The position numbers and the translations under genes were made by a program. The notes under the pieces were generated by a model. It was not told the origin of the DNA, made no database searches, and saw only the letters and a program-made list of their open reading frames with translations. This document shows, piece by piece, positions 9,404 through 18,429 of a DNA stretch of 64,000 nt (positions within the stretch are counted from its first letter, which is position 1; every line of letters begins with the position of its first letter). The stretch is taken from contig NZ_OY776223.1 in the NCBI RefSeq assembly GCF_963675395.1, positions 1,488,001 through 1,552,000 of the forward strand, written 5' to 3'. The DNA is from an uncultured Vibrio sp. (GTDB lineage Bacteria; Pseudomonadota; Gammaproteobacteria; Enterobacterales; Vibrionaceae).

Positions 9404-9460
9404 ATAAACGAGTTGGAGGATCGTTCAACCGATTAGTTATCGCTTAACTGATCGGCATTA

Positions 9461-9485
9461 GGCTTCGGCCCTCTTTTCTGTTTTT
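9461..9485 (+). terminator. right duplication and remaining half of the pyk terminator
   Basis: The second GGCTTCGGCC (9461-9470) is followed by CTCTTTTCTGTTTTT. Only a weak GGC-TTCG-GCC stem can form here alone. Confidence 0.75.
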
Positions 9486-9532
9486 GGCTCTAACAAATGG
9501 AATCAGCTATCGATTGGCAGCAAAAATAAAAA

Positions 9533-9557
9533 AACCACCGGTTTTCACGGTGGCTTT
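9533..9557 (-). terminator. terminator of ilvIH
   Basis: Read on the minus strand, GCCACCGTGAAAACCGGTGG forms a stem followed by TTTTTTTATTTTTG. It lies about 25 bases past the ilvH stop and just outside the IS. Confidence 0.8.
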
Positions 9558-9581
9558 TGTTGGTGTAAAAATCAGTTAAGG

Positions 9582-10076
9582 TTAAGGCTTCAGTGCACGT
9601 TCTCCACGTGCAATGCCGACTACACCACTACGAGCGACTTCCACGACTTCCGTAACTTCCGAAATCGCCTTAATAAACGCATCGAGTTTCTCACTGGTTC
9701 CTGCCAACTGAACGGTATATTGAGAAGCGGTAACATCAACAATCTGTCCACGGAAGATATCTGCAGTGCGTTTTACTTCCGCACGAGCAAAACCACTCGC
9801 TTTCACCTTCACCATCATCAGCTCACGTTCAAGGTGCTCAAGCTCTGTCACTTCCTGAACTTTTAACACATCAATTAACTTATGTAACTGTTTCTGAATC
9901 TGCTCTAGTTGCATCTCGTTTGACGTTGTCGTGATATTCATACGAGAAAGGGTTTCGTCATCAGTAGGAGAAACCGTCAACGATTCAATGTTGTAGCCAC
10001 GTTGAGAGAACAAGCCTACAACGCGAGACAACGCACCAGGTTGGTTTTCCAATAGCAATGAAATAATGTGTCTCAT
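9582..10076 (-). CDS. ilvH: acetolactate synthase III small subunit IlvH
   Basis: IlvH is the regulatory subunit of acetolactate synthase III and confers valine feedback inhibition on IlvI. The 164-residue protein opens MRHIISLLLENQPGALSRVV, an ACT domain (about 1-75), followed by the typical ALS small-subunit C-terminal domain. It starts one base after the ilvI stop, so expression is coupled. Length matches E. coli IlvH. Its terminator stands between it and the IS, so the insertion should not affect this operon's coding part. Confidence 0.97.
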   Translation of the reverse strand: MRHIISLLLENQPGALSRVVGLFSQRGYNIESLTVSPTDDETLSRMNITTTSNEMQLEQIQKQLHKLIDVLKVQEVTELEHLERELMMVKVKASGFARAEVKRTADIFRGQIVDVTASQYTVQLAGTSEKLDAFIKAISEVTEVVEVARSGVVGIARGERALKP

Positions 10077-10077
10077 A

Positions 10078-11802
10078 TTATGTTCTCTCCGTTTTGCTTA
10101 GCCACATTTTGTCCATACCCTCACCTTTAATCTGCATAGGGTAAACGTGCTCGGTTTCATCGACGTTAATGTCAACGAACACCAAGCGGTCTTTCATATC
10201 GAGTGCTTTTTGTAGACCAGCTTCGAGTTGATCTGGCGTTTCGATACGAATACCAACGTGACCATAAGCTTCTGCAATTGCTGCAAAATCAGGAACAGAA
10301 CTCATGTATGAATTAGAGTGACGACCTTGATAAATAATGTCTTGCCACTGTTTTACCATGCCTAGGAAGCGGTTATTCAGATTGATGATCTTCACTGGGA
10401 TGTCGTACTGCATTGCGGTCGACAACTCCTGAATGTTCATTTGAATACTGCCGTCACCGGTGACCACGACCACTTCTTCCTCTGGCATCGCAAATTTAAC
10501 ACCCATACCTGCAGGAAGACCAAAGCCCATGGTGCCCAGACCGCCAGAGTTGATCCAACGACGTGGTTTGTTGAATGGATAGTAGAGTGCGGCAAACATC
10601 TGGTGCTGACCGACGTCTGACGCAACATAAGCATCGCCATTGGTCAGTTTATGTAACGTTTCAATTACTTGCTGAGGCTTAATGCGTTCTGGAGATGTGT
10701 CATAAGCTAAGCATTGACGATCGCGCCATACCTTAATGTCTTCCCACCAAGCTTGGATAGCTTCGTCGTCGTTTTCGCCTTCTTGCTCAGCCAACAAACC
10801 TAGCATGGTTGTCAGCACTTTTTCTGCCGAACCAACGATAGGTAAATCCACTTTCACGTTTTTCGATATCGACGATGGGTCGATATCGATATGCATGACT
10901 TTCGCATTAGGACAGTATTTTTCCAAATTGTTGGTAGTACGGTCATCAAAGCGAACCCCGATACCAAAGATCAGGTCAGCTTCGTGCATGGCCATGTTAG
11001 CTTCATAGGTACCATGCATACCCAACATGCCAAGCGAGTTTTTGTGAGTACCAGGGAATGCGCCCAAGCCCATCAAGGTGCTCACTACTGGAAGGTTAAG
11101 TTTATCCGCCAGTTCAAGGATATGCTCGTGCGCTCCGGAGATTACCGCACCACCACCTACGTAAAGCACTGGCTTTTTCGCCTCAAGCAGAGATTTAAGT
11201 GCTTTCTTTATTTGGCCTTTATGACCCGAAGTGGTCGGCTTGTACGAACGCATCGAAATGCTTTCTGGATACTGGTAAGGCAGCTTGATTTGCGGATTCA
11301 TGACATCTTTTGGCAAATCAATCACAACTGGACCAGGGCGACCAGTTGTCGAAATGTAAAACGCTTTCTTGATCGTTTCAGGGATATCTTCCGCTTTCTT
11401 AACTAAAAAGCTGTGTTTTACCACTGGGCGAGAGACACCAACAATGTCACATTCTTGGAATGCATCGTTACCAATTAGGCTGTTCGGTACGTTACCTGAG
11501 ATAACGATCATTGGGATAGAGTCCATGTAAGCGGTCGCAATACCGGTAATCGTATTGGTCGCGCCAGGACCTGAACATACCAGTACGACACCTGGTTTAC
11601 CGGTGGCACGAGCATAGCCATCAGCCATGTGCGTCGCCGCTTGTTCATGTCGTACTAGTACGTGTTTAATTTGGTCGGTTTTGGCGTGCAGCGCGTCGTA
11701 GATATCTAGAACGGAACCGCCAGGGTAACCAAAGATCTGCGATACATTCTCTTCGATCAGAGATTGCACAACCATCTCTGCACCTGACAACATTGCTGTC
11801 AT
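10078..11802 (-). CDS. ilvI: acetolactate synthase III large subunit IlvI
   Basis: IlvI is the thiamine-diphosphate-dependent catalytic subunit that condenses pyruvate to acetolactate, or with 2-oxobutyrate to acetohydroxybutyrate, at the head of valine, leucine and isoleucine synthesis. In 574 residues it has the N-terminal PYR domain with catalytic Glu53 in [19 protein letters not shown], a central FAD-binding domain, and the ThDP motif [15 protein letters not shown]. The ATG at 11802 has GGAGAG five bases upstream. The operon ilvI-ilvH is followed by a terminator. In E. coli it is Lrp-controlled; no Lrp site was identified here with certainty. Confidence 0.97.
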   Translation of the reverse strand: MTAMLSGAEMVVQSLIEENVSQIFGYPGGSVLDIYDALHAKTDQIKHVLVRHEQAATHMADGYARATGKPGVVLVCSGPGATNTITGIATAYMDSIPMIVISGNVPNSLIGNDAFQECDIVGVSRPVVKHSFLVKKAEDIPETIKKAFYISTTGRPGPVVIDLPKDVMNPQIKLPYQYPESISMRSYKPTTSGHKGQIKKALKSLLEAKKPVLYVGGGAVISGAHEHILELADKLNLPVVSTLMGLGAFPGTHKNSLGMLGMHGTYEANMAMHEADLIFGIGVRFDDRTTNNLEKYCPNAKVMHIDIDPSSISKNVKVDLPIVGSAEKVLTTMLGLLAEQEGENDDEAIQAWWEDIKVWRDRQCLAYDTSPERIKPQQVIETLHKLTNGDAYVASDVGQHQMFAALYYPFNKPRRWINSGGLGTMGFGLPAGMGVKFAMPEEEVVVVTGDGSIQMNIQELSTAMQYDIPVKIINLNNRFLGMVKQWQDIIYQGRHSNSYMSSVPDFAAIAEAYGHVGIRIETPDQLEAGLQKALDMKDRLVFVDINVDETEHVYPMQIKGEGMDKMWLSKTERT

Positions 11803-12262
11803 AATTGCTCTCCTTACCCAGTTTCCTCACCGTAAGGTCAACGGATAGGTCTGGTTTCACATAGTTTAGGGCTTATTCGTAGCCTAATCGAAATACTTCC
11901 ACGTTTTCGGCTATGTCTTGCGTTCGTCATAACATCCCGCAAGGTTACCCAACAAATGTAACGCTTTATTATCAACGGGTCTAATGAGACATAGATCTCA
12001 TTTTTCAACAAGATACTATGAATCGGATTGATAGAAGGAATAGCCGCCAGAGAAGAGAAAATAGACAGTATGATCGAAGAGAGTATTGGTTAAAAAAAGA
12101 ATATTATTTCATATGCAACTCGAAGTTTGTCGCAAAATCCCCCTCTATTTCACAAAAATACAGCAGGAACACTGGTAAACGACAACGTCCCCAGATATGC
12201 ACGAGACATCTCTGGGGACTTTTTCATCAATTTGAAATCTAAGCGAGTCTAGGTTGACAGAA
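11803..12262. promoter_or_regulatory. ilvI upstream region with + strand hairpins
   Basis: These 460 bases separate ilvI from the acyl-CoA ligase; both flanking genes read leftward. They must hold the ilvIH promoter. Two stem-loops followed by T-runs point rightward: AATGAGA (11983-11989) with TCTCATT (11996-12002) and TTT, and the much stronger one at 12187-12224. A 74-codon + strand frame at 12018 lacks a ribosome site and resembles nothing known to me. Confidence 0.5.
12187..12224 (+). terminator. strong + strand terminator with no matching gene
   Basis: GTCCCCAGA (12187-12195) and TCTGGGGAC (12211-12219) form a nine-pair stem followed by TTTTT on the + strand only. On the minus strand the stem is followed by GTTGTCGTTTACC, so it is a poor terminator for the ligase gene ending at 12263. 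It may end an unannotated small RNA starting upstream. Confidence 0.6.
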
Positions 12263-14062
12263 CTAATGCTTTTCCTTGTACATTTCTTCGATTTCGTCTT
12301 GGTATTTATCGTTGATAACTTTACGACGCAGTTTTTGGGTTGGTGTCAGCTCGCCATCATCCATTGAGAAAGCCTTTGGCAACAGTTTGAACTTCTTAAC
12401 TTGTTCAAACTTAGCCAACTCTTTTTGTAGTTCATTCACTCGCTTTTCGAGCATTTCTACGACTTGATGATGTTTAATCAGCTCAACACGATCGTGATAC
12501 GCAATGTTCAGCTCTTTGGCATACTCTTCCAACGAATCAAAACAAGGGACGATCAGTGCTGAAACGAATTTGCGTGTATCCGCGATAACCGCAATCTGCT
12601 CGATAAAGTGATCTTTACCGATAGCACCTTCTATCATCTGTGGCGCAATGTACTTACCACCCGAGGTTTTCATTAACTCTTTAATACGATCGGTGATAAA
12701 AAGATTGCCGTTTTCATCAATATGACCCGCATCACCCGTTTTCAGGAAGCCGTGCTCATCGAACGTTTTTTCAGTCTCTTCTGGCATTTTGTAGTAGCCA
12801 CGCATGACCATAGGGCCACGAACCAGAATTTCGTTGTTTGCGCCGATTTTCACTTGTGCGCCCGGCATCGATGAACCGATAGAATCAGGATCAAAACAGT
12901 GATCATTCCAACAGGATACGGTCGCAGTGGTTTCCGTCATGCCGTAGCCTAACTTAACGTTAATGCCCATCGCATGGAAGAAACGGCCGATGGTTTCATC
13001 CAGCTTCGCTCCACCACAAGGCATGAAGTTAATACGTCCACCTAATAGCGCACGTAACTTGCTCAGGACTAATTTATCCGCCAGAGCGTGAGCTTTACGT
13101 AGAACTATAGAAGGTTTACGTTTTTCCTGATGGCATAGCGCCATTTTAGCCCCCATGTTCACCGCCCAGGTAAACATGATCTTACGGTGGATCGGTGCTC
13201 GAGACACCTTCTCATGAATCGCAGAGAAGATCTTTTCGTAGAAGCGCGGCACCGCACACATCACAGTTGGACGAACCTGACTGAGCGCGTCTCGCACTTG
13301 CGCTGTATCTTTGAGGTAACAGTTGGTTGCGCCTTTATAAAGGACATAGAATGTCCACGCTCGCTCGAACACATGAGACAGTGGCAGGAAACACAGCGAG
13401 ACATCATCCTGAGTCAGGCTCAAGCGTTTATCATGCCCTTCAAGCTGCGCCGCAATGTTAGCGTAATCCAACATTACCCCTTTCGGTTGCCCAGTCGTAC
13501 CAGAGGTATAAATCAGGGTAAGCAAATCATCTTCACAGGCCTGTTCAAGACGAGCGTCCAACTCTTGCTGGTAACTTGCATCACCTTTCGCAATAAAGTC
13601 CTTCCAAGAGGCGACAAATGGATGATCTCCAAGTTCGATATCGTCAGACATCGCAACGATCAGTTCTAGCTGACTACACTGTTCGAAAATACTCACTGCT
13701 GCATCAAACTGAGGCTGCTCACCGACAAACAGGACTTTTACGTCTGCGTTGTCGATGATATACGCCGACTGCGCAGCCGTATTGGTCGGATAGATAGGAA
13801 CCGTCACACTGCGCACTTGCAGTGCGGCGAAATCAGCAACCGTCCAGTGCGGCATGTTATTTGAAAAAATGCCGACCTTATCTTGAACTCTCAATCCCTG
13901 AGCCAAAAGTGCAAGCGATAGTTCATCCACTTGCTGACCAAATTGCTGCCAGGTAATACCTTGCCACTCACTGCCCACTTTATGTTTGAGAGCAATGCGA
14001 GTATCACCTTTCGCAATTTGTTCACGAATACGTTTAACAATATGAAAATCTAATTTGGCCAT
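12263..14062 (-). CDS. long-chain acyl-CoA synthetase (AMP-forming)
   Basis: This is a 599-residue AMP-dependent ligase of the long eukaryote-like FAA1/COG1022 group, which activates fatty acids to acyl-CoA through an acyl-adenylate. The P-loop-like motif [16 protein letters not shown] lies near residue 180, [12 protein letters not shown] in the middle, and [20 protein letters not shown] near 440 marks the hinge. It is related to but distinct from classical FadD, so I give no symbol. It stands alone between ilvI and leuO. AAAGGTAAG precedes the ATG. The C-terminal coiled region [20 protein letters not shown] is typical of the group. Confidence 0.92.
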   Translation of the reverse strand: MAKLDFHIVKRIREQIAKGDTRIALKHKVGSEWQGITWQQFGQQVDELSLALLAQGLRVQDKVGIFSNNMPHWTVADFAALQVRSVTVPIYPTNTAAQSAYIIDNADVKVLFVGEQPQFDAAVSIFEQCSQLELIVAMSDDIELGDHPFVASWKDFIAKGDASYQQELDARLEQACEDDLLTLIYTSGTTGQPKGVMLDYANIAAQLEGHDKRLSLTQDDVSLCFLPLSHVFERAWTFYVLYKGATNCYLKDTAQVRDALSQVRPTVMCAVPRFYEKIFSAIHEKVSRAPIHRKIMFTWAVNMGAKMALCHQEKRKPSIVLRKAHALADKLVLSKLRALLGGRINFMPCGGAKLDETIGRFFHAMGINVKLGYGMTETTATVSCWNDHCFDPDSIGSSMPGAQVKIGANNEILVRGPMVMRGYYKMPEETEKTFDEHGFLKTGDAGHIDENGNLFITDRIKELMKTSGGKYIAPQMIEGAIGKDHFIEQIAVIADTRKFVSALIVPCFDSLEEYAKELNIAYHDRVELIKHHQVVEMLEKRVNELQKELAKFEQVKKFKLLPKAFSMDDGELTPTQKLRRKVINDKYQDEIEEMYKEKH

Positions 14063-14077
14063 TTTTACTTACCTTTG

Positions 14078-14093
14078 GCTTACAGGTGTAAGC
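14078..14093. promoter_or_regulatory. 16-bp palindrome upstream of acyl-CoA ligase
   Basis: GCTTACAGGTGTAAGC has seven-base perfect arms around GG and ends 16 bases before the ligase start codon. The place fits a repressor operator or a leader hairpin. It does not fit the FadR consensus as I know it, and the regulator is unknown. Confidence 0.4.
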
Positions 14094-14257
14094 TAATTTT
14101 GCGAGCAAGTGTACTCACAGGATGGCAAAACGCAACTGACGAACATCAAACTTCTCTTCATTCAGAGACCAACTTCACTAATGATGGCAACCGCCCCCAT
14201 TGACGTGCGAATAGAAAAGCATATAACCCTATGTTTATCTTAGTCATTACAAAAATA

Positions 14258-14289
14258 AAAAGCCCCAAAAGAGCGAGCCTTCCGGGGCT
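14258..14289 (-). terminator. terminator of leuO
   Basis: AGCCCC (14261-14266) and GGGGCT (14284-14289) form the stem; on the minus strand it is followed by TTTTTATTTTTG. It lies about 90 bases past the leuO stop. Confidence 0.75.
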
Positions 14290-14379
14290 ATGTAATTGTA
14301 AAATTTGATGAGTATTTGAGGCCGTTTTCTATCCCTCAACGTGACCTAAGCGACCAAAGTCATGACCCAAACCGTACTC

Positions 14380-15342
14380 TCATTTATTTTGTGCGATAAC
14401 TTCGCCACAGATCATCATCAATTGATCACGAAGCCAAATGTGACCTTTGTCTTTCTCACTAGACTCATGCCAGCTCAGGTAACCACTGATGTCTTGGCTT
14501 TCAATTGGCAATTCCAGAATTTGCAACTGATCGCTGTTTGCCGCATTTTCAGCGATCCAACGCGGAGCAATCGTCACCAGCTCAGATTGACTTACCACAT
14601 AAAGCAAGTTGCTAAGGCTTGAACCTTCATACGCAGCCTGACAATCAAGCTCACGATAAGCTTGCTCAGAGAAACTACGTTGACCATGCACTTTTGATAG
14701 TTTCGCATGCTTTTCGTTAATCAGTTGCTCTGCCGATACCACTCCCTGAATACGTGAATGCGTTTTAGAAGCTATCACCACCAATTCATCTTTAAAGATC
14801 TCCGTGCTCGAGAAACCTTGCTCATCAAAACGGGCATAGTCGATCACAAAATCGATCTCTTGGTAACGCATACGTTCAGAGAGAAGACGATCGAATTCTG
14901 CATCTAAATGAAGCTGAACACTTGGTGCCTGTTGTGCCACTTTAGACATGATCTTGGGCGCAAAACGTAAATCACATGGGCTACAGATAGCCAGTTTAAA
15001 CAGACGCGTTGAAGACTCCGGCTGGAATACAGAGCTTGGTAGCTCGTTGCGGATTAACTGTAGTGCCTGACGGATGGGACCAAATAACTGACGTGCACGC
15101 TGCGTTGGCTGAATACCTCGGCCCTGACGTATGAAGAGTTCGTCATTAAACATCATTTTTAAACGTGCCACTGCGTTACTTACCGCAGGTTGAGACATAC
15201 CTAAGTTGTGTGCTGCACGAGTAATATTTTGCTCCTGCATCACGGCATCAAATACCGTTAACAGGTTTAAATCTACACCACGTAAAGTGCTTTCCATACG
15301 GTAGCTAGCAATTGCGCTCATCGCGTCTTTTTTATCTAACAT
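14380..15342 (-). CDS. leuO: LysR-type regulator LeuO
   Basis: LeuO is a global LysR-family regulator that antagonises H-NS silencing and, in vibrios, is linked to stress and virulence regulation. The 320-residue product closely follows E. coli LeuO: VDLNLLTVFDAVMQEQNITR and GMSQPAVSNAVARLK form the N-terminal helix-turn-helix, and the C-terminal substrate-binding domain ends with YLSWHESSEKDKGHIW. I prefer the ATG at 15342, with AAAGAGG upstream, over a TTG at 15369 that adds nine residues. Its position between ilvIH and leuABCD is the same as in enterics. The upstream region is very A+T-rich, as usual for leuO. Confidence 0.93.
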   Translation of the reverse strand: MLDKKDAMSAIASYRMESTLRGVDLNLLTVFDAVMQEQNITRAAHNLGMSQPAVSNAVARLKMMFNDELFIRQGRGIQPTQRARQLFGPIRQALQLIRNELPSSVFQPESSTRLFKLAICSPCDLRFAPKIMSKVAQQAPSVQLHLDAEFDRLLSERMRYQEIDFVIDYARFDEQGFSSTEIFKDELVVIASKTHSRIQGVVSAEQLINEKHAKLSKVHGQRSFSEQAYRELDCQAAYEGSSLSNLLYVVSQSELVTIAPRWIAENAANSDQLQILELPIESQDISGYLSWHESSEKDKGHIWLRDQLMMICGEVIAQNK

Positions 15343-15868
15343 TGACTGCGCCTCTTTTGAAATCGTCAATTTGGTTTAATGAATTCATAGCGAATAGAAT
15401 CCCATCTCGCACAAAAGACGGCGGCTGGATTCGAATCATGTTACGAATAGAAAACCTAACTTTTATTATATTTATCGTCCGGATGATTCCGGCTTAAATC
15501 GTACTATCAACTAATTGATTAGGGTTTCGCAACCAGATTGACAATTAATCAGTAAATTTTAGCCTTCTAGTTATTTATTATTTAAAATTCAATCTGTTGA
15601 TAAAAATATAAAAAAACATAAAACGACTAAAATCACGCCAATTTAGCCCATGAGTCGTATTTTTAATAGTGGAGAGAATAAGCCCCAGACTCATTCACGG
15701 AGGGTATGAAAAATTCCTTAAGAGAAACACAGTCAATAACCCGAGTGGTTAGGCGGTGAAAATTCGAGTCGTCGCAGCGCTAGGATTGAATAAAAAGCAG
15801 AAAAAATCAAATAAAAATGCAGCGCATATTTCTATGCTGCTGCTCAAAAAACGCTTAGTACTGACTGG
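15343..15868. promoter_or_regulatory. A+T-rich leuO upstream region
   Basis: The 526 bases upstream of leuO include a run from about 15530 to 15640 made almost only of A and T, typical of curved, H-NS-bound leuO promoters. No gene was found. The right end holds the terminator of the next operon (15819-15843). Confidence 0.5.
15819..15843 (-). terminator. terminator of the glycosyltransferase operon
   Basis: GCAGCGCATA and TATGCTGCTGC pair with one bulged base; the minus strand then reads ATTTTTATTTGATTTTTTC. It lies 26 bases past the glycosyltransferase stop. Confidence 0.65.
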
Positions 15869-16915
15869 TTAGATATTGGATACGTAACTCGGGAAGTCCA
15901 CTTGTTCCCACAATTGCTTGGACAACGCTTCCTGAGAGTCCCACGCGCCTTGCAACACCCAGTGAACGATCGCCTGTGCCACATCCGGGTACTTAACGCT
16001 CTCCGCTTGTTGCTCCTTCAGCCAATGACGCACCGCCGGAATATCTAAGCTGTCCATCGAAGAAGCGAGCCCTAAATCTTCGAGCGTTGCGACGTTACTC
16101 TGTTGCTCAAATTGACCAGCTAATGGTTTCAACAGCAACTTCTTACCAAGAGAAAGGGCCTCTGATGGCAGCTCAAACCCCCCATTGGCGATAACACCAC
16201 TACAACAATGTAGGTGATGTTGAAAATTGGTATGACACAATGGACGCAACTCAATATTCTCAATGACTTCACTTTCTATCACATCAGGGTGATAACAGAT
16301 AAATGACTGCTGATTAAAGTGGAACAGCAGATCAGCAATGTCCTCGATAGATTCAAAAGGCAGGTAAACCAGAACAAAGTTATCGCTGTGTTCCTGACTG
16401 TCCAGTGTATGAATGATGGGAGGTAGTAATGGCTGGTCGAAATGATACCAATGTAATCCCAAATGATGTTGCGATGGCGCAAAGTGCTCAATTACTGATT
16501 TATCCAGCCAGCTTGCCCCTTTTAACGGAACGGGATAACGAAATGCGTTCTGATGACTGATGCCGATACATGGCTTTTTCTGCTTTCTAGCAGCCCACGC
16601 CGATACAGGTTCAAAATCATTTATCACCAGATCATAGGACGATAGATCTAACTGATTCACTTCTTTAAAAAACTGAATCAAATTGTTGTTGAGTGCCGTT
16701 TTAGCGTAGTTCACAGCTCCCTTTTCCGTCACGAAAGTAAACCCACGACGCGTTTGATACTCACCAAAGGCTTCCATTGAAAAATACTTCTCTGGATCTC
16801 GTCCTGAAAACAGAAAGTCCACCAGCACATCACGCTGAGCAAATGCTTTACTCATCGCTCTGGCACGAGCAATATGCCCATTCCCGGTGCCTTGCACACC
16901 GTATAGAATTTTCAT
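15869..16915 (-). CDS. MJ1255/VC2487-family glycosyltransferase
   Basis: This 348-residue protein belongs to the family named after MJ1255 and VC2487, a GT-B-fold, MurG-like group whose substrates are unknown. The N-terminus MKILYGVQGTGNGHIARARA is the characteristic G-rich donor-fold start, and GVIANGGFELPSEALSLGKK is the C-terminal nucleotide-sugar loop. The ATG at 15-16 bases from the preceding stop is at 16915; a TTG directly before it (16918) could also serve. It follows a PAP2 phosphatase gene with almost no gap, so the two are probably translated together and may act on the same lipid-linked sugar pathway (inference). Confidence 0.85.
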   Translation of the reverse strand: MKILYGVQGTGNGHIARARAMSKAFAQRDVLVDFLFSGRDPEKYFSMEAFGEYQTRRGFTFVTEKGAVNYAKTALNNNLIQFFKEVNQLDLSSYDLVINDFEPVSAWAARKQKKPCIGISHQNAFRYPVPLKGASWLDKSVIEHFAPSQHHLGLHWYHFDQPLLPPIIHTLDSQEHSDNFVLVYLPFESIEDIADLLFHFNQQSFICYHPDVIESEVIENIELRPLCHTNFQHHLHCCSGVIANGGFELPSEALSLGKKLLLKPLAGQFEQQSNVATLEDLGLASSMDSLDIPAVRHWLKEQQAESVKYPDVAQAIVHWVLQGAWDSQEALSKQLWEQVDFPSYVSNI

Positions 16916-16918
16916 CAA

Positions 16919-17467
16919 TTACACTCCGATGATTGAAATAGCGAGCCCACCACATAGACTTCCCAGCAGCGCACCTATAATGATGTCCGTAAAAAAGTGC
17001 ACCCCGAGAAAGATACGCGCAGCTCCGATCAAGCTCGCCCAGAAGAAAGCGGCGTACCCCAACTGCGGGTAGAAGTGGTCAATGAGCGTTGCCATGACAA
17101 AAGCGGCAGCGGTATGTCCAGACGGTAAACTGTAGCGATCAGAAGGGGTAATAAAAGCAGGTAACAAAGCGCTCAGTTCCTCAGGACGGCGACGCTTAAA
17201 ACTGTTTTTCAGCGTCCAATAGATGGGCAGCTCTATGGCAAATGCCAACAGTCCGGCAAGCAGAAACCACAAGCCTTGTTCCTTATCCAGATACCACGCT
17301 AACACACCGAGAACTAAATAAAGATGACCATCACCGCTGTGTGAAATCCCTTTACTTATATTAGCCACTTGCTGGTTAAAGCGGTGTTGCAAACAAACGC
17401 TAGAAAGTGCTAAGTCAAACTTAGCGATGGCCGTTATTGGCTGAGTAATTGTCTCTATCGTTCTCAT
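16919..17467 (-). CDS. PAP2-family membrane phosphatase
   Basis: An integral inner-membrane phosphatase of 182 residues. The three PAP2 signature motifs are all present: KNSFKRRRP, PSGH and ARIFLGVHFFTD. Several hydrophobic segments surround them. Family members remove phosphate from phosphatidylglycerol-phosphate, undecaprenyl pyrophosphate or similar lipids; the substrate here is not known. GGAAGG before the ATG at 17467 supports this start over one five codons upstream. It forms a tight pair with the glycosyltransferase immediately downstream. Confidence 0.88.
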   Translation of the reverse strand: MRTIETITQPITAIAKFDLALSSVCLQHRFNQQVANISKGISHSGDGHLYLVLGVLAWYLDKEQGLWFLLAGLLAFAIELPIYWTLKNSFKRRRPEELSALLPAFITPSDRYSLPSGHTAAAFVMATLIDHFYPQLGYAAFFWASLIGAARIFLGVHFFTDIIIGALLGSLCGGLAISIIGV

Positions 17468-17652
17468 ATGACCTTCCCTCATTTTGACAACGCCTTGTAC
17501 GCAAATTAGGCGCTTTTAGTGACAGCCACATGACGGGAAGTTGGACAATTAATGACAGATGTTAAATTGATGAGAGGCACTCGCCCTCAGGACTAACAAA
17601 CTTATCTATCTGATTACGTGTAACACAGCAACGTATATGGGCATGATGAGCT

Positions 17653-18429
17653 TTAGGCTTGGGGCGAGTCGATATACCAGACCTTTCTCTGCTTACGACA
17701 CGCTCGTAGGGATCCAGTGGCAAATTCACCACCTTTGCTCAACTCATAGCTGAGCACACGGCAGGTATAGCTTCCCTGCAGTAAATAATAATATTCGTAA
17801 TTTGGGTCTGTTAACTTAGGTGAATCCAGCAATGGATTCGGTGGCGTGGAAAGAATGTCACGCTCTCCGACATTACTCCGCGTATAATCTTTGTGGACAT
17901 AGCCTTTGATCACTCCACGTTGCTCAACAAGGTACCAAGGCAGATCCGCGACTTTAGCGACAACATTAAAGACTTCACCTTTAGTAATCTTGCTCAGCTC
18001 TTCACCATCCGGACCGGGTTTTGAGCGTAAATACAACGTCGACTTTGAACGATATGGCACATCCATAAATTCTAAGTCATGGGAAACCTCAATGCCCTCT
18101 TCCATGGGCCTGATGCCCTCCGCCTGATGCCATTGATTAGGTTGCACACGAATCTTCCACCACGCATACGTCTCAGGATCTTTACCTTTGAATTTGTCTC
18201 GACTGTCAGACTCCAGAGCAACTAATATCTGATTTAAAAAATACTCTCGGCCTTCATAACTCAAGTACATATCCATTTGATCACGAATCATTGCAACAAC
18301 CTGAGCATGATCATTGGCAACGAGAAGAGGAACGTTCTGACTGGTCTGTAATTGAAACAGCTGACAACCTGATAAGCTGATCAATGTTAATGCTAGTGCT
18401 GAACATCCAAATGGTTTTGCTTTAGCCAT
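17653..18429 (-). CDS. SH3-domain lipoprotein
   Basis: A 258-residue predicted outer- or inner-membrane lipoprotein: the signal peptide ends in the lipobox LISLSGC, with Cys about residue 22 and Gln next, favouring outer-membrane sorting. A bacterial SH3 domain lies near the middle (STLYLRSKPGP to VKGYVHKDYTRS region), suggesting peptidoglycan binding. I chose the ATG at 18429 with AGGGG upstream over a GTG nine codons earlier. Two Cys near the C-terminus (YTCRVL, LRACRKQRK) could form a disulfide. The function is unknown to me. Confidence 0.8.
   Translation of the reverse strand: MAKAKPFGCSALALTLISLSGCQLFQLQTSQNVPLLVANDHAQVVAMIRDQMDMYLSYEGREYFLNQILVALESDSRDKFKGKDPETYAWWKIRVQPNQWHQAEGIRPMEEGIEVSHDLEFMDVPYRSKSTLYLRSKPGPDGEELSKITKGEVFNVVAKVADLPWYLVEQRGVIKGYVHKDYTRSNVGERDILSTPPNPLLDSPKLTDPNYEYYYLLQGSYTCRVLSYELSKGGEFATGSLRACRKQRKVWYIDSPQA

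Larger units (their letters stand above)
8030..9460 (-). mobile_element. complete IS4-group insertion sequence, 1431 bp
   Basis: The element is bounded by 19-base terminal inverted repeats: TAATGCCAGTCAGTTAAGC at 8030-8048 and, read inward from the right, TAATGCCGATCAGTTAAGC at 9442-9460, with 17 of 19 bases identical. GGCTTCGGCC flanks it as a direct 10-base duplication (8020-8029 and 9461-9470). It encodes one full-length transposase and nothing else. Length, ends and transposase are very close to what I recall of E. coli IS4. Intact ends, intact ORF and exact duplication suggest a fairly recent and possibly still mobile copy. Confidence 0.95.
14063..14379. other. intergenic region, ligase to leuO
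   Basis: This 317-base gap holds the ligase leader with its palindrome and the leuO terminator. I see no further gene. Confidence 0.5.

Noticed and set aside
8030..9460. IS as part of a composite transposon with cargo
   Set aside because: Only one copy is in the window and its 10-base flanking duplication shows a simple single insertion.
12018..12242. 74-codon + strand frame upstream of ilvI
   Set aside because: No ribosome site, very basic composition without domain, and it runs through the strong terminator hairpin at 12187-12224.
15741..15770. tRNA-like pieces CCGAGTGGTTAGGCGG and AATTCGAGTC
   Set aside because: They recall the D arm and T arm of a Ser/Leu tRNA, but only four bases separate them, and the anticodon arm and acceptor stem are absent. 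At most a decayed remnant; chance is likely.
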